Origin: Megaustenia siamemsis
Taxonomy: Eukaryota > Mollusca > Gastropoda > Stylommatophora > Ariophantidae
Length of the DNA stretch: 64,000 nucleotides
Assembly: GCA_032433765.1 (NCBI GenBank)
Contig: JAVIAB010000159.1
Span: forward strand, 61,559,810 to 61,623,809
Direction of reading: 5' to 3'
Position numbers and translations under genes: made by a program
Shown: positions 23,226 to 32,986 of the stretch, piece by piece
Layout of the letters: the number at the start of each line of letters is the position of its first letter
Position numbering within the stretch: the stretch's first letter is position 1
Notes under the pieces: generated by a model
The model's input: the letters and a program-made list of their open reading frames with translations, nothing else
What the model was told of the DNA's origin: nothing
Databases searched by the model: none

Positions 23226-23825
23226 AGTGACTCGGGCAGATGGTGTTCGAAAACTTGGGAGGGCCGACCATCTAAGGGCAGAATCCCCTACGAAAAGATC
23301 ATCTGCTGCCTTGCAGGAAGATTGGGAACAAACAAAGGCTAGGGAAAGCAAACCTGAATAAAATGCTGGCTGAAATCGGATGCTCTGGTCCACTGGCGCA
23401 GAATACAGTGCAACGTTTTAACGGGTGTTCAATCAGACTGGATCAGGCAGACTCTAATTGTGATGTTTTGTCTGTAACACACCTAACCTGACAGCTGAGT
23501 TCATGTGAGGGGCTGGAATCCTACTCTGATTGGGTCCTGATCTCAGAGAGAGCGAGAGAGAGAGAGAGAGAAAGATTTTATTTTTCGAACCAAGACATTT
23601 TTCCTTTCTATTGGCTGTGACTGTTGTTTAGTTTTATTAGAAAACGAACGAACATTTGAGATACCAGACTTTCACAATCAGTGCCAAGCTCACACCTTTG
23701 TCATATTTTACAACTTCTAAAGAGTTGATCCCTGATACATACACTGTTGACTGTGACCTTGAATGTAATTTCTGTGAAAAAACCACCGAGGATGTTGGCA
23801 GTCCTCTTATTCAGACAACTGAATA
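23226..23825. other. Unassigned sequence with a (GA)n tract
   Basis: No gene is recognised. A purine tract of GAGA repeats lies at about 23547-23592. The rest has no repeat or coding pattern that I can name. Confidence 0.4.
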
Positions 23826-24045
23826 AGATTTGCTGCAACAAATGGTTGAGCGGATGCGGGAAATGCTGTAACAAGTAGTAGAGCGAATACGAGAAATGCT
23901 GTAACAAGTAGTAGAGCGAATACGAGAAATGCTGTAACAAATGATAGAGCTGATACGGGAAATGATGTAACAAGTGGAAGAAAGGATATGAGAAATGCTG
24001 TAACAAAAGGTTGAGCGGATATATGGAGTGCTGTAACTACCATAT
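23826..24045. repeat. 33-bp minisatellite, about 6 copies
   Basis: Units share GCTGTAACAAGTAGTAGAG and CGAATACGAGAAAT. Open minus-strand frames across it follow from the period being divisible by three. A single related unit (GATGTAACAAGTGGTAGAAA) lies at about 37955. Sequence 24046-24640 holds no recognised feature. Confidence 0.85.
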
Positions 24046-24639
24046 CAACATGAGCTCTCGATTCAGTGCCCGTATCAACTGCTAATTCATCAGGTCATAC
24101 TTCGAGAGAAGCTATAAGCCTGTCTATAATTGTATTGATATCATAGTGTCAACGTTAAACAAAACTGATATACCTGCGCGACCCTCTTCCGAACAGGTGT
24201 ACGTGATAGCTGTCTCAAAACCTTCCAATTCTTTTAGATAAGACTTTTTACATTGAGTCCTGAGATCTGTCTCACATGTTCGGACGGTGTCTACCTGCCT
24301 GTTAAAATATAAAATAAAGGCTGTCCATTAGAAGCGACAAGTTAATGGTTTGATTGAATCATTAAATCATCACTATGTGCCATGACTGAAAGGCCATAGT
24401 GTTATGCCTCTCATTACTCTCATTAGTTCCCTTCTATTTCTTTTTCTACACTGACCTTCTTCCATCCAATTTGACATTTTCCATGTTATCCTCATGTTGC
24501 CCGATTCCGTTTTACATGTCGCTTGTTTCCCATGTCGAACTTATTTTTACTTTTACTGAAAAAAGCCCTGGATATTATTTCTAAATGTCTTTAGTATCAA
24601 AACGATTGTACTGTAACACACCTGATAGTAGCCGATAAA

Positions 24640-25041
24640 TATCTTGTATAGTAGATTCTAAGTATCTTGTATACTGGTCTCTAAGTATCTTGTATAGTAG
24701 TCTCTAAGTATCTTGTATAGTAGTCTCTAAGTATCTTGTATAGTAGTCTCTAAGCATCTTGTATAGTAGTCTCTAAGTATCTGGTATAGTAGTCTCTAAG
24801 TATCTGGTATAGAAGTATCTAAATACATACCTTGTATAGTAGTCTCTAAGTATCTTGTATAGTAGTCTCTAAGTATCTTGTACAATAGTCTCTATTTATC
24901 TTGTATAGTAATCTCTAAGTAAATATCTTGTATAGTAGTCTCTAAGTATCTTTTATAGTAGTCTCTATGAAAATATAATGTATAATAATCTCTAATTAAA
25001 TACCTTGTATAGTAATCTCTAAGTAAATATCTTGAATAGTA
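24640..25041. repeat. 23-bp satellite, left block
   Basis: Units contain AGTCTCTAAGTATCTTGTAT in about 17 copies, some with a TAAATA insertion. The block is interrupted at a TA by the mariner-like element at 25042. A few bases of it resume at 26453. The main continuation is at 35476-35965, so most of 25-35.5 kb is inserted DNA. Confidence 0.92.
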
Positions 25042-26450
25042 CAGGGTGTTCGTAAAGTCGCAGTGCAGTGAATATTTCTAATATCAGTAAATGACGTAAT
25101 CATCATCTACGTACCACAATTTTGTAAACCACATTTATGAACAAACCGCTGCTTCCTTTAAGGTTTTATTTACGTAAAGGACGGTCACTACGCTACTTTC
25201 ACTGTCTCATTGCTTGAAGGAAATGGTGTTGACGATTGAAAACAGGGTTTTCTGGTTGAGCATGTCTTTCGTAATGGCGGTAAATATACGGATGAGGTCA
25301 TTAGACAATTCGTGAGGAAATTTCCAGACTCACAAGTCCCTCACCGAAATTCTGTTACATAATTGATCAAAAAGTTTCGTGAAACCGGTAGTGTGGTAGA
25401 TGCATACCGATCTGGAAGACCTTCAATTTCACAAGACCAAATTATGGAACTCCAAGACAGAATTACAATGAGTCCAAATGCATCTTTAAACCACTTGTCT
25501 CAACAGGTGCAAATATCTAAGAGTTCTGTTCACAAGGTTTTAAGAAGTGAACTACACTATCGTCCATACAAATTAACTGAAGTGTCTCAACTCCAAGAAA
25601 GAGATTATGAATCCCGTTTAAACTACTGCATGTGGTTTCAGAATTTTATTTATGAACATGGCGCTGCCATCCTTGACGTCACTTTTTTCACTGATGAGGC
25701 CTGGTTTCATTTATCCGGTTATGTGAACAGTCAGAACAATCGGCTGTGGAGCAGTGAAAACCCCCATGAATTTCATCAAGTGCCGCTTTACGATCAAAAA
25801 AGTCGGAGTGTGGTGCGCTATAAGTCGTATGCGGATAATAGGACCTATATTTTTTAATGAAACAATAAATGCAGAACGTTACCATACTTTAATTCTGGAA
25901 CCGTTCATAGCACACCTTACAGAACGGGAAATTATGGAATCCTGGTTTCAGCAGGATGGGGCAACAGCACACACAGCCACAACAACACTCAATTATTTAG
26001 AAAGCATATTTGCAAATCGCATTATTTCACGTGGAATCTGGCCTGCTCGTTCACCAGATCTAACACCCCCAGATTATTATCTGTGGGGACATTGAAGGGG
26101 AAAGTTTATGAAAATAATCCGCAGACAATTAATGACCTAAAGACTGAAATAGTAGACAAGATTAAACAAATATCACCAGACATTATTCTGAAGGTTTTCG
26201 CAAATATGGAAAAACGAATCACGACATGTCTTGAGGCCCGTGGTGGACATTTTCAACATATGCTTTAGGCACAACTTTATTGTGTTAATACCAACATTAC
26301 CCATTATAAGCTCGCCGATAGCAGTCAAGTATATTTGAATAATACCATTTATTTTACAATTTGTGTAACGCATTAGTTAACCGCATTTCTGGTGACGTTT
26401 TTTCTTTAGAGAGTATAAATTCACTGCACTGCGACTTTAAAAACACCCTG
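25042..26450 (+). mobile_element. Mariner/Tc1-superfamily DNA transposon, 1,409 bp
   Basis: Terminal inverted repeats of 32 bp (25042-25073 and 26419-26450) begin CAGGGTGTT and share AAAGTCGCAGTGCAGTGAAT, with only two mismatches. They are flanked by TA on both sides, the expected target duplication. The element sits inside the 23-bp satellite. One transposase pseudogene fills it on the plus strand. Confidence 0.93.
25223..26268 (+). pseudogene. Mariner-like transposase, broken
   Basis: Transposases of this superfamily cut and paste the element through an RNase H-fold DD(E/D) site. The start ATG at 25223 gives MVLTIENRVF; a one-base loss near 25250 shifts into VEHVFRNGGKYTDEVIRQF. A TAA at 25358 precedes LIKKFRETGSVVDAYRSGRP, the helix-turn-helix region and linker. 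The catalytic region shows TFFTDEAWFHLSGYVN (first Asp), WFQQDGATAHTA (second Asp) and WPARSPDLTPPDYYLWG (third Asp). There are 38 residues between the second and third Asp, unlike the 34 of classical mariners. Frameshifts near 25800 and 26092 complete the damage. The C-terminus ends RGGHFQHML and a stop at 26268. Confidence 0.88.
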
Positions 26451-26452
26451 TA

Positions 26453-26690
26453 TATTCTAAGTATCTTTTATCGTCATCATCATCATGTACCGGGTCTGCT
26501 AGAGTAGGTGATCATGTCTCTCCAAATATTTCGATCACGACAGCTATTTATCACTTATGTTGTCCTTCTGCCAAGCCATTCTCTTTAGCTGTCTGGTATC
26601 TTTTCTCTTTGCTTCCCTCTATCTCTTCGACCCTCAGTTTTCACAGTTGTCACAATCTATTCAAACTGTTTTCTTCTCAAATCTGTTCTG
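26453..26690 (-). pseudogene. LINE 3' end, nLTR-C (minus strand)
   Basis: After about 17 bp of 23-bp satellite, an (ATC)n tail at about 26473 leads into the C-terminal end of nLTR-C. The minus strand encodes a variant of ERHDHLL and SRPGT, upstream of KRMAWQ and a region matching RDRGKYREK. It is about 210 bp long and joins the plus-strand nLTR-C copy near 26690. The pair is therefore tail to head or inverted. Confidence 0.65.
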
Positions 26691-27147
26691 TTCATGCTCA
26701 AATCAATATTCACAGCCCTACCTAAGAAATCGGGTGCGATTGAATGCGATGATCATCGCACAATAAGCCTTATGAGTCATATGACTAATATATTACTAAG
26801 AATCATCATTCGAAGAGAGCGAAATAAAATCAGTCCAGAAATTAGCGATGAACAGTGTGGTTTTGTTAGAGATAAAGGAACAAGCAATGCCATTTATATC
26901 ATAAGATCTTTAGTAGAAAGAGCCATATAGGTGAAAACAGATCTATACCTATGTTTCATAGATTACACCAAGGAATTTGACAAAGTAAAGCACCAAGAAA
27001 TAATCAACATTTTAGAAAGCATAAACGTAGACAGCAAAGATCTAAGAATAATAAGTGGTACTGGTAACAACAAAAATAAATACATCTCCTCAGTGCAAAA
27101 TAAAAACAAGCGGAACAATATTAAAACAGGTAAATGAATTTAAATTT

Positions 27148-27596
27148 TCAACTCCAATGTTAAGTCGGTTCTATTATATGGCTGTGAAACATGGAGAATA
27201 ACAAAATTGACAATCGCGAAGGTACAGACTTTCATTAATGGATGCTTGCGCAGAATAAAGGGATGAAATGGCAGGACAAAGTCACTAACGTGGAATTATG
27301 GAAATGTACGGTCAAATACCAGTGGATAAAGAAATACAGCGAAGACGATGGCGATGGATAGGACACACACTACGGAAACCAACTGAGAGTATTACACAAC
27401 AGGCCCTTTTTTGGAATCCCCAGGGGAAAAGACAAAGAGGAAGACCAAGGAATTCTTGGAGAAGACAGATTGAAGCAGAGATGAAGATGATGGGGAAGAC
27501 ATGGAATGATCTTAAAAGAATTGCAAAAAACAGAACGACTTGGAAAGTGTTTGTTGAAGACCTATGCTCCACTGGGAGCTAAAAGGTAGAAGAAGA
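27148..27596 (+). mobile_element. LINE 3' fragment nLTR-D inserted in nLTR-C
   Basis: The fragment encodes SVLLYGCETWRITKLTIAKV and FINGCLRRIKG, and after a shift GQIPVDKEIQRRRWRWIGHT, LRKPTESITQQALFWNPQGK and KRQRGRPRNSWRRQIEAEMK. It ends VEDLCSTGS. This is the C-terminal end typical of RTE-like endonuclease-reverse transcriptases. It is bounded by a direct repeat of about 92 bp of host nLTR-C sequence (27054-27147 and 27597-27688, one base different). That repeat is read as a long target-site duplication. Confidence 0.85.
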
Positions 27597-27753
27597 AGTG
27601 GTACTGGTAACAACAAAAATAAATACATCTCCTCAGTGCAAAATAAAAACAAGCGGAACAATATTAAAACAGGTAATGAATTTAAATATTTGGGAACTTT
27701 GTTAACCTCAGGCGGAAGATGTACAAAAGAGGTGAGATGCAGAATCATCATCA

Positions 27754-29687
27754 TCATGTGCCATACCGGTTGGCGTAGGCGATCGTGTCTTTCCACAATC
27801 TTATATCTGCAGTGCATCGTATCAGTTCTGTTGTTGACTGTTTTCCATGCCATGACACCAAGCTATCTACTATTTTCTCTCTTTGTCGTCCGCGATCTCT
27901 CTTTCCTTTTATTTTGCCAGTTGTAACCAAGTATTCAAACTTTTCTCTTCTCATGATGTGTCCGAAAAATGTTGATCGCTTCTTTCTGATGTTTTTTAAG
28001 AGCTCCCTTTTTGTGTTGGCCTCTTTGAGAACTTCCCCATTGGTCTTTTTAGCTGTCCAGGGAACTTTCAACATTCTTCTGAGAAAGCCCGTCTCTGTGG
28101 CCTCTAATCGTCTTTTCATTTGTTTGTCTACTGTCCATGATTTGTTTCATAGGTCAGAATTGGTTCTATATAGCACCGATGAACTCTCTTTCTCATTTCT
28201 ATTGACATAGATTTGTTGCATAATTTATTTTTCATTTTCTGAAATGCTATTTTGGCCTGAGCTATTCTGCTTTTTATTTCTGTGGTGCACCTCCCATCTG
28301 ATGTTATTATTGTGCCCAAGTAATTGAAACGTTGCACTTGTTTCAGATTTGTCTCGCTTATTTTTATGCTGCATGATGGTGGTGATTGTTTCTTCGATAT
28401 AACCATTACTTCTGTTTTCTTACTATTCAGACTGAGATCTTTCTTGTTGCTTTCTTTTTCTATTATGTCTATCATTTCTTGTAGTTCATTATCTGTCACT
28501 GCTATGATCGCATAGCATCCGCATATCGCAAATTATTTATGTTGTGACCGTTGACTTCAATTCCTTTATTGTCTACTATTGATCTCATAATATTTTCGCT
28601 GTAAAGTGAAATCTGGTGACAGAACACAGCCTTGTCTGACTCCTTGTTTTATATATTGGAATTGTCCTGTTTGGTTGTTAATTCGTATCGCTGCTGTTTG
28701 TTGCCAGTACATGTTTTTTTATGATTCGTAGATCCTTCCCATCAATGTTTAATTTCTCCAGCATATTTTACTTACTTCCACATGCTTTACTTTGTCAAAT
28801 GCTTTCGTGTAGTCTATATATCACATATAGAGATCTTTCTTTACCTCTATAGATCTTTCTATAATTGTTCTCAAGATGTATATTGCATTATTAATGCCTT
28901 TCCTTCCCCAAATCCACATTGTTCCTCACTTATTTCTGGTTTTATTTTGTTCCTTACACGTCTCATGATTATTCTTAGTAATATTTTAGTCATATGGCTC
29001 ATGAGATTAATAGTGCGATGGTCTTCACAATCAGTGGCTCCTGACTTCTTCGGTATGGCTACAAAGAAAGATTTTAGTAGACCTTCGGGTATGTGTCCAG
29101 TGTTATATATGTCATTGAGTAATTTTGTTATGACTTGTACTCCCAGCTCTCCTAATGCATTTATCTCTTCGATTGTTATATTGTCAGGACCTGGAGCTTT
29201 GCCTCTTTTCATGTTTTGAATTGCGTCATCCACTTCACTCTCCATTGTTGGTGGTCCTGTGTCTTCATTTGAATTGTTCAATTCTGGTCTTTCATCATCA
29301 TAGTGTTGACTGATATATTCTGTCCATCTTTCCATTGTCTTCTCCTGTCCCATTATTATATTTCCTTCCTTTGATTTCACACATCCTGAAACGTTGACTT
29401 TTCTTCCTCCTGTTAATTAATTTAACTGATTGTGTATAAATTTTGAGTCTTTCTTTTGTTGTTTTTCCATTTCTTCACATTTCTGTTTTAACCATCCTTA
29501 CCTTTGCTTCACTGCACTTGTTTTGGATCTCTTTGTGCACTATTTTATATGTCCGTTCTTCTTTCTTATGTTTTCTTCTTTCGTCCATTAGTTGTAATAT
29601 TTCTTCTGTCATCCATTTCATTTTGTTGATTCTTTTAGTCACTGGTATTACTTCTTTTGATGTTTGTTGAATCGATTGTTTGAGCAT
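27754..29687 (-). pseudogene. nLTR-E linker, reverse transcriptase and C-terminus, broken
   Basis: From right to left: the linker MKWMTEEILQLMDERRKHKK (29475-29687), then WTEYISQHYDDERPELNN, KRGKAPGPDNITIEEI, VAIPKKSGATDCEDHRTINL and SEEQCGFGEGKA. A decayed stretch at 28500-28870 has lost most of the YADD box, although a motif-B-like region is traceable. It continues with LNSKKTEVMVISKKQ, VQRFNYLGTIITSDGRCTTE and GHIMRREKFEYLVTTG, and ends DIRLWKDTIAYANRYGT. Several frameshifts and stops make this inactive. The RT order and the C-terminal GHIMRRE box fit the RTE-like group. Confidence 0.8.
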
Positions 29688-29689
29688 TT

Positions 29690-30600
29690 CTCACTGCTCC
29701 TGTATGACCTGTATTTTCTCAATAGCATTATATCTATTTTGTACTATCGTGCTGTACTTATCACTCATCTGTTTATCTACTCTTAGCATATCTAGTTCTA
29801 ATTTTATATTTCTTGGTGATTTCTGTGCCTTCCGCAGTTTTATTCTTATCGTTCCAACTACTGGTACATGGTCACTATTGCAATCTGCTCCTAGCCTTGT
29901 TTTAACCGATGTTAGCCCATTCCTGAATCTTCTCTGTACCAGTATAAAATCAATTTGATTGTGTACTTTTTTTTCTGGGCTTTGCCATGTCCATAATCGC
30001 ATGTGGTGTTGTTTGAACCAGGTGTTACCTATAATCATTTCATGTGTCTTTCCCCAATCTATCAATCTATCCCCTCTGTAATTCGTCTCGCCAAGGCCAT
30101 GCCCCGCAGTCACATTTTGCACTTTAGCTGTTCCTACCTTTGCATTGAAATCCCATTATATAATAGTTATTTCTTGGGGTTTACACTGCTCCATGTTCGC
30201 CTCTAGCTCCTCGTAAAAAGTGTCAATGTCTTCTTCTTTGCTATTACTTGTTGGTGCATAAACATGAATTTTGTTGATATCCATTGGTCTGCCTCTCAAT
30301 TTTACTAGCATAATTCTATCTGATACTGGCCAAAATCCTTTCACTGTTTTGCTTCTTTCTCTATCTAACATGATGCCTACTCCTCTTTCGTGTGTGGTTC
30401 CCCTAGAGTAAATTACATTTCCACAGTCGTGTTGTAATAATCCTGCTTCTGTTCATCTCATTTCACATAGTCCCAAGATGTTCAATTTCATTCTCTTCAT
30501 TTCTTGGCTGATGTTTTCTAGTTTTCCAACTTGGAATGCTGATCTAATGTTCCAAGTTCCTATTGCTAGTGTATCTTTATTTTTGATCTTGCATACAGTT
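29690..30600 (-). pseudogene. nLTR-E endonuclease domain, broken
   Basis: The minus strand begins near 30600 with LAIGTWNIRSAFQVGKLENI and ILGLCEMR (catalytic Glu), then RGVGIMLDRERSKTVKGFWP, IHVYAPTSNSKEEDIDTFYE and a missing-frame DFNAKVG equivalent near 30125. The last ORF (29691-30122) has GHGLGETNYRGDRLIDWG, VHNQIDFILVQRRFRNG and a final DCNSDHVPVVGTIRIKLRK, whose SDH is the catalytic motif. Single-base indels split it into three frames. LINE APE endonucleases nick the target for primed reverse transcription. Confidence 0.82.
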
Positions 30601-30916
30601 GCTTGATGACGATCGGGTGTCACCTGTAGCACATGACGCTCCCTACCGGACGAGGTGGCTGAGAAGTCCCCATTAACGTCGTTAGCTGTAAATATGAGAT
30701 GCAGAATGGCTTAGGCAAAATCAGCTTTCCAAAAAATTAGGAAGATACTATGCAATCCATTTTTGACAATAGCAAAAAGAAAAAAAGAATTTTTAAATTT
30801 TACGTAGAACCAGTCTTAACATACGGATGCGAATCATGGACAATAGGAAAACAGACAAGAAAATCACTGGAGTCAGTAGAAATGTGGTTTTACAGAAGAC
30901 TGTTGAGAATACCATG

Positions 30917-31530
30917 AGTAGTGATCTAGGGGGTTTTGAACATAGATTTTTTGCAGCATGTCCTGTACGTTCAGCACGATACATGCATCGTATTTTGCTA
31001 TACGAATCATGTTTTGCACCATATATGTATCGTGCAATCTCAGGTGACCTCGCTTGTCGCGGGTGGTCGTGGGGGTCTTATCTCAAGTGGGGGGGGGCTT
31101 ATCTCAAGTGGGTGAGTGTGCTGGCTATGGACACCCGTGGTTCTAAAACTTGTGTGTCAGCGGTTCTAAAACTTGCGCGCTCACGCCGGGGGTTTGCTTT
31201 TATGGGTCAAATTGTGTTATTAGTATCATCATGTGCCAGGCTAAGGGGGGGGGGAAAGGGTGGTTGAGTATCATGTGCCAGGCTAGGAGGGGGGAAAAAG
31301 GGGTGTGCCTTCGAGTGTTAGTAGCGTTATCATATACCAGATGTTAGCGATTTTTATTGACACATCATCATCATGTGCCACGTCGGTCATCATCAGGTGC
31401 CACCTCAGTTATCAGCAGCATGGGCCACCTCGGTCATCATCATGTGCCACCTCGGCGATGGGGTCGAGGCTGGTCGGTGGTCGCTGGTCGACGCGGCGGG
31501 GGGTCGTCGTCGCGGGTCGGCTCGGGCAAC
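30917..31530. repeat. Polinton left terminal inverted repeat
   Basis: This 614-bp arm matches the right arm in inverted order up to CGGCTCGGGCAAC. It contains a G-run after ATCTCAAGTG and a duplicated TCTAAAACTTG. Several copies of CATCATCATGTGCCA are followed by GG or CC. It is about 45 bp longer than the right arm because one CATCATCA-GTGCCAC block is extra. Confidence 0.9.
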
Positions 31531-31694
31531 ATCATCATGTGTAGTGATTAAATAGTGACGCTCTCTCTCTCTTTCTCTCTCTCTATCTCTCTTTCACATT
31601 CACGGTAAAGCAAAACAAAAAAGTCGCTCTATATTTCACATATATTTATTAATAAAACAAATATAAAACACATATGAGAAAATATATATTACTA

Positions 31695-31994
31695 TCAGAT
31701 TGTTGATAATTTTAAGCGTCTGGGTTTCCTCCCTCCTGTTTTGGCGGTACTGTCTGTTTGTGTTAAATGTCTATCAAACACAGGAGCGTAGGAAGTTTCA
31801 TTAGCCTTCACAACACAACCGCCCTCCATTTTGACAAAACCTTGATCAAAGCTGGAATAGGTAATTGGTGACTCAGCTGAAACACCCGGGGCATCCATAT
31901 TGGCCGCCGGATCTGTCGTCTGATTAACAAGAGCGAGGTTCCCTTGGTTAACAAAAGGAGGGGTCGTGTAGTTGATGAGATTCGGGTTTAACAA
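31695..31994 (-). pseudogene. Probable C-terminal continuation of the NYTP-repeat protein
   Basis: This 99-codon frame begins LNPNLINYTTPPFVNQG, continuing the NYTP pattern of the overlapping frame. It goes on through DAPGVSAESPITYSSFDQG and ends with a basic tail GGRKPRRLKLSTI. The overlap and shared repeat pattern suggest one gene broken near 31985, not two genes. No domain is recognised. The sequence 31531-31694 between it and the left repeat holds a (CT)n tract and AT-rich DNA. Confidence 0.5.
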
Positions 31995-32379
31995 GAGATG
32001 GTGTGTAGTTCTGGTGGTTAACGAGAGATGGCGTGTAGTTTAGCTGGTTAAGGAGAGGTGGCGTGTAGTTCTGGTGGTTAACAACAGGTGGCGTGTAGTT
32101 GAGGTTAGCATAAGCGGTTAAAATGTCTTCTCGCATATCAACTAAAGCGATAAATTCCTCTCTCGATAGTGTTATCCCAGTTCGGTTAGGAAACTTAAAA
32201 AAACTCTCACCGCTATATGTCCTTATAATTATCAACGGTCTGTTACGAAAAACACAAACCGAGACTGCCTTAACGCCATCTTTAGACAACGGAACTACAG
32301 TCTCATTTCCGCGTGACATAAATATGCGCTGATCACTGACATCAAACGAAATTGGCGTATTCAAGCTACACGACTCCAT
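31948..32379 (-). CDS. Polinton accessory protein with PC4-like stretch and NYTP decapeptide repeats
   Basis: The first ATG of the frame is at 32379 (MESCSLNTPISF), overlapping the protease stop by 14 bases, a compact viral-type overlap. The stretch LIIIRTYSGESFFKFPNRTG followed by ITLSREEFIALVDMREDIL resembles the single-stranded-DNA-binding PC4/p15 fold (beta strands, then KGI-L-type helix start). This is by eye and unproven. The C-terminal part has four near-identical ten-residue repeats starting NYTPPVVNHQ. The frame ends soon after at HDPSFC, probably by a frameshift, because related NYT-type sequence continues in the next frame. Confidence 0.5.
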   Translation of the reverse strand: MESCSLNTPISFDVSDQRIFMSRGNETVVPLSKDGVKAVSVCVFRNRPLIIIRTYSGESFFKFPNRTGITLSREEFIALVDMREDILTAYANLNYTPPVVNHQNYTPPLLNQLNYTPSLVNHQNYTPSLVKPESHQLHDPSFC

Positions 32380-32731
32380 ATTCAAAGAAAACAAACACAA
32401 CCCACCTGGCAACAGACACTGGTTCTTGCAACACCCGCGAGTTATAGACGAATGGAGCGTGTGAGTTTTGTTCTATAAAGTTTAAAGTATCCACATGCCT
32501 GGGAGGTAAACCGTAGGAATCGAAATACTCACATTCGCCGAGCCCGTTGTAAAAGAGGGCCACCCAATGCTCACCGGGTTCGTGTGCCGGGTCTGTGTTT
32601 ATGACAAAGGCTGCGGTCGCCGTTGGGTCGATGCTGGGAGGTAAGTGGTTTCGTGGAATGACACTAACAAGTGAACAACGTCGAACGAAACTATCTGACA
32701 TCAAAAGGTTGTAAATCTCCATCGTGTTCAT
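32366..32731 (-). CDS. Adenain-like cysteine protease of the Polinton (catalytic Cys not in frame)
   Basis: The 121-residue frame starts MNTMEIYNLLMSDSFVRRC, right behind the capsid gene. It carries FVINTDPAHEPGEHWVALFY (catalytic His in EHW) and GECEYFDSYGLPP (the acidic catalytic residue), then FVYNSRVLQEPVSV. In the adenovirus protease family the catalytic Cys follows such a stretch in a Cys-Gly context. Here the frame reads ARWVVFVFFE with no Cys, while Cys codons occur in another frame at about 32385-32400. A frameshift just before the active-site Cys is the simplest reading. The role in relatives is maturation of capsid proteins. Confidence 0.78.
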   Translation of the reverse strand: MNTMEIYNLLMSDSFVRRCSLVSVIPRNHLPPSIDPTATAAFVINTDPAHEPGEHWVALFYNGLGECEYFDSYGLPPRHVDTLNFIEQNSHAPFVYNSRVLQEPVSVARWVVFVFFEYGVV

Positions 32732-32743
32732 CTTCTCTCTCGC

Positions 32744-32941
32744 TCAAACGGTGAAGTCTGTTAAAATCTGCCTTGTCTTGGACACCTCGAGCACTGAGTC
32801 CCAATCGGCGTAGACGATGACTTGTAGGGGAGTAGTTGTGGGAGCGGCAAACTTGAGTTCTATCGACAAGGGTCCACTTGTGGCTAGCTCAAAATGGGAG
32901 CCGTCCAGTAGACTAGACGAGAGGTCAAACCAAATAGACAA
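32744..32941 (-). pseudogene. Capsid protein C-terminal fragment (shifted frame)
   Basis: This 65-codon frame follows the main capsid ORF without a gap in homology. It has WFDLSSSLLDGSHFELATSG, then LSIELKFAAP and VIVYADWDSVLEV, ending ILTDFTV. Such a strand-rich end closes the jelly roll in this family. The small separation and frame change identify it as the tail of the same gene rather than a separate gene. The protease start lies 12 bases after its end. Confidence 0.7.
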
Positions 32942-32986
32942 TATCCGTCCTTGAACTCTCTATAATCAACGTTATTCCCGGCGTCT

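Larger units (their letters stand above)
27746..30694 (-). mobile_element. Near full-length LINE nLTR-E inserted in nLTR-C
   Basis: This 2,949-bp minus-strand element has both an endonuclease and an RT region. It is flanked by the 13-bp direct repeat TGAGATGCAGAAT (27733-27745 and 30695-30707), which is host nLTR-C sequence. The 3' end carries an (ATG)n-type tail next to the left repeat. Its 3' half is also present at 42487-43075, and short 3' tails occur at about 38942 and 42190. Confidence 0.88.

Noticed and set aside
22722..23342. Several Cys/Val-rich frames of 68-110 codons
   Set aside because: They all run over the GTGTGCATGTCTATG minisatellite, and several overlap in different frames.
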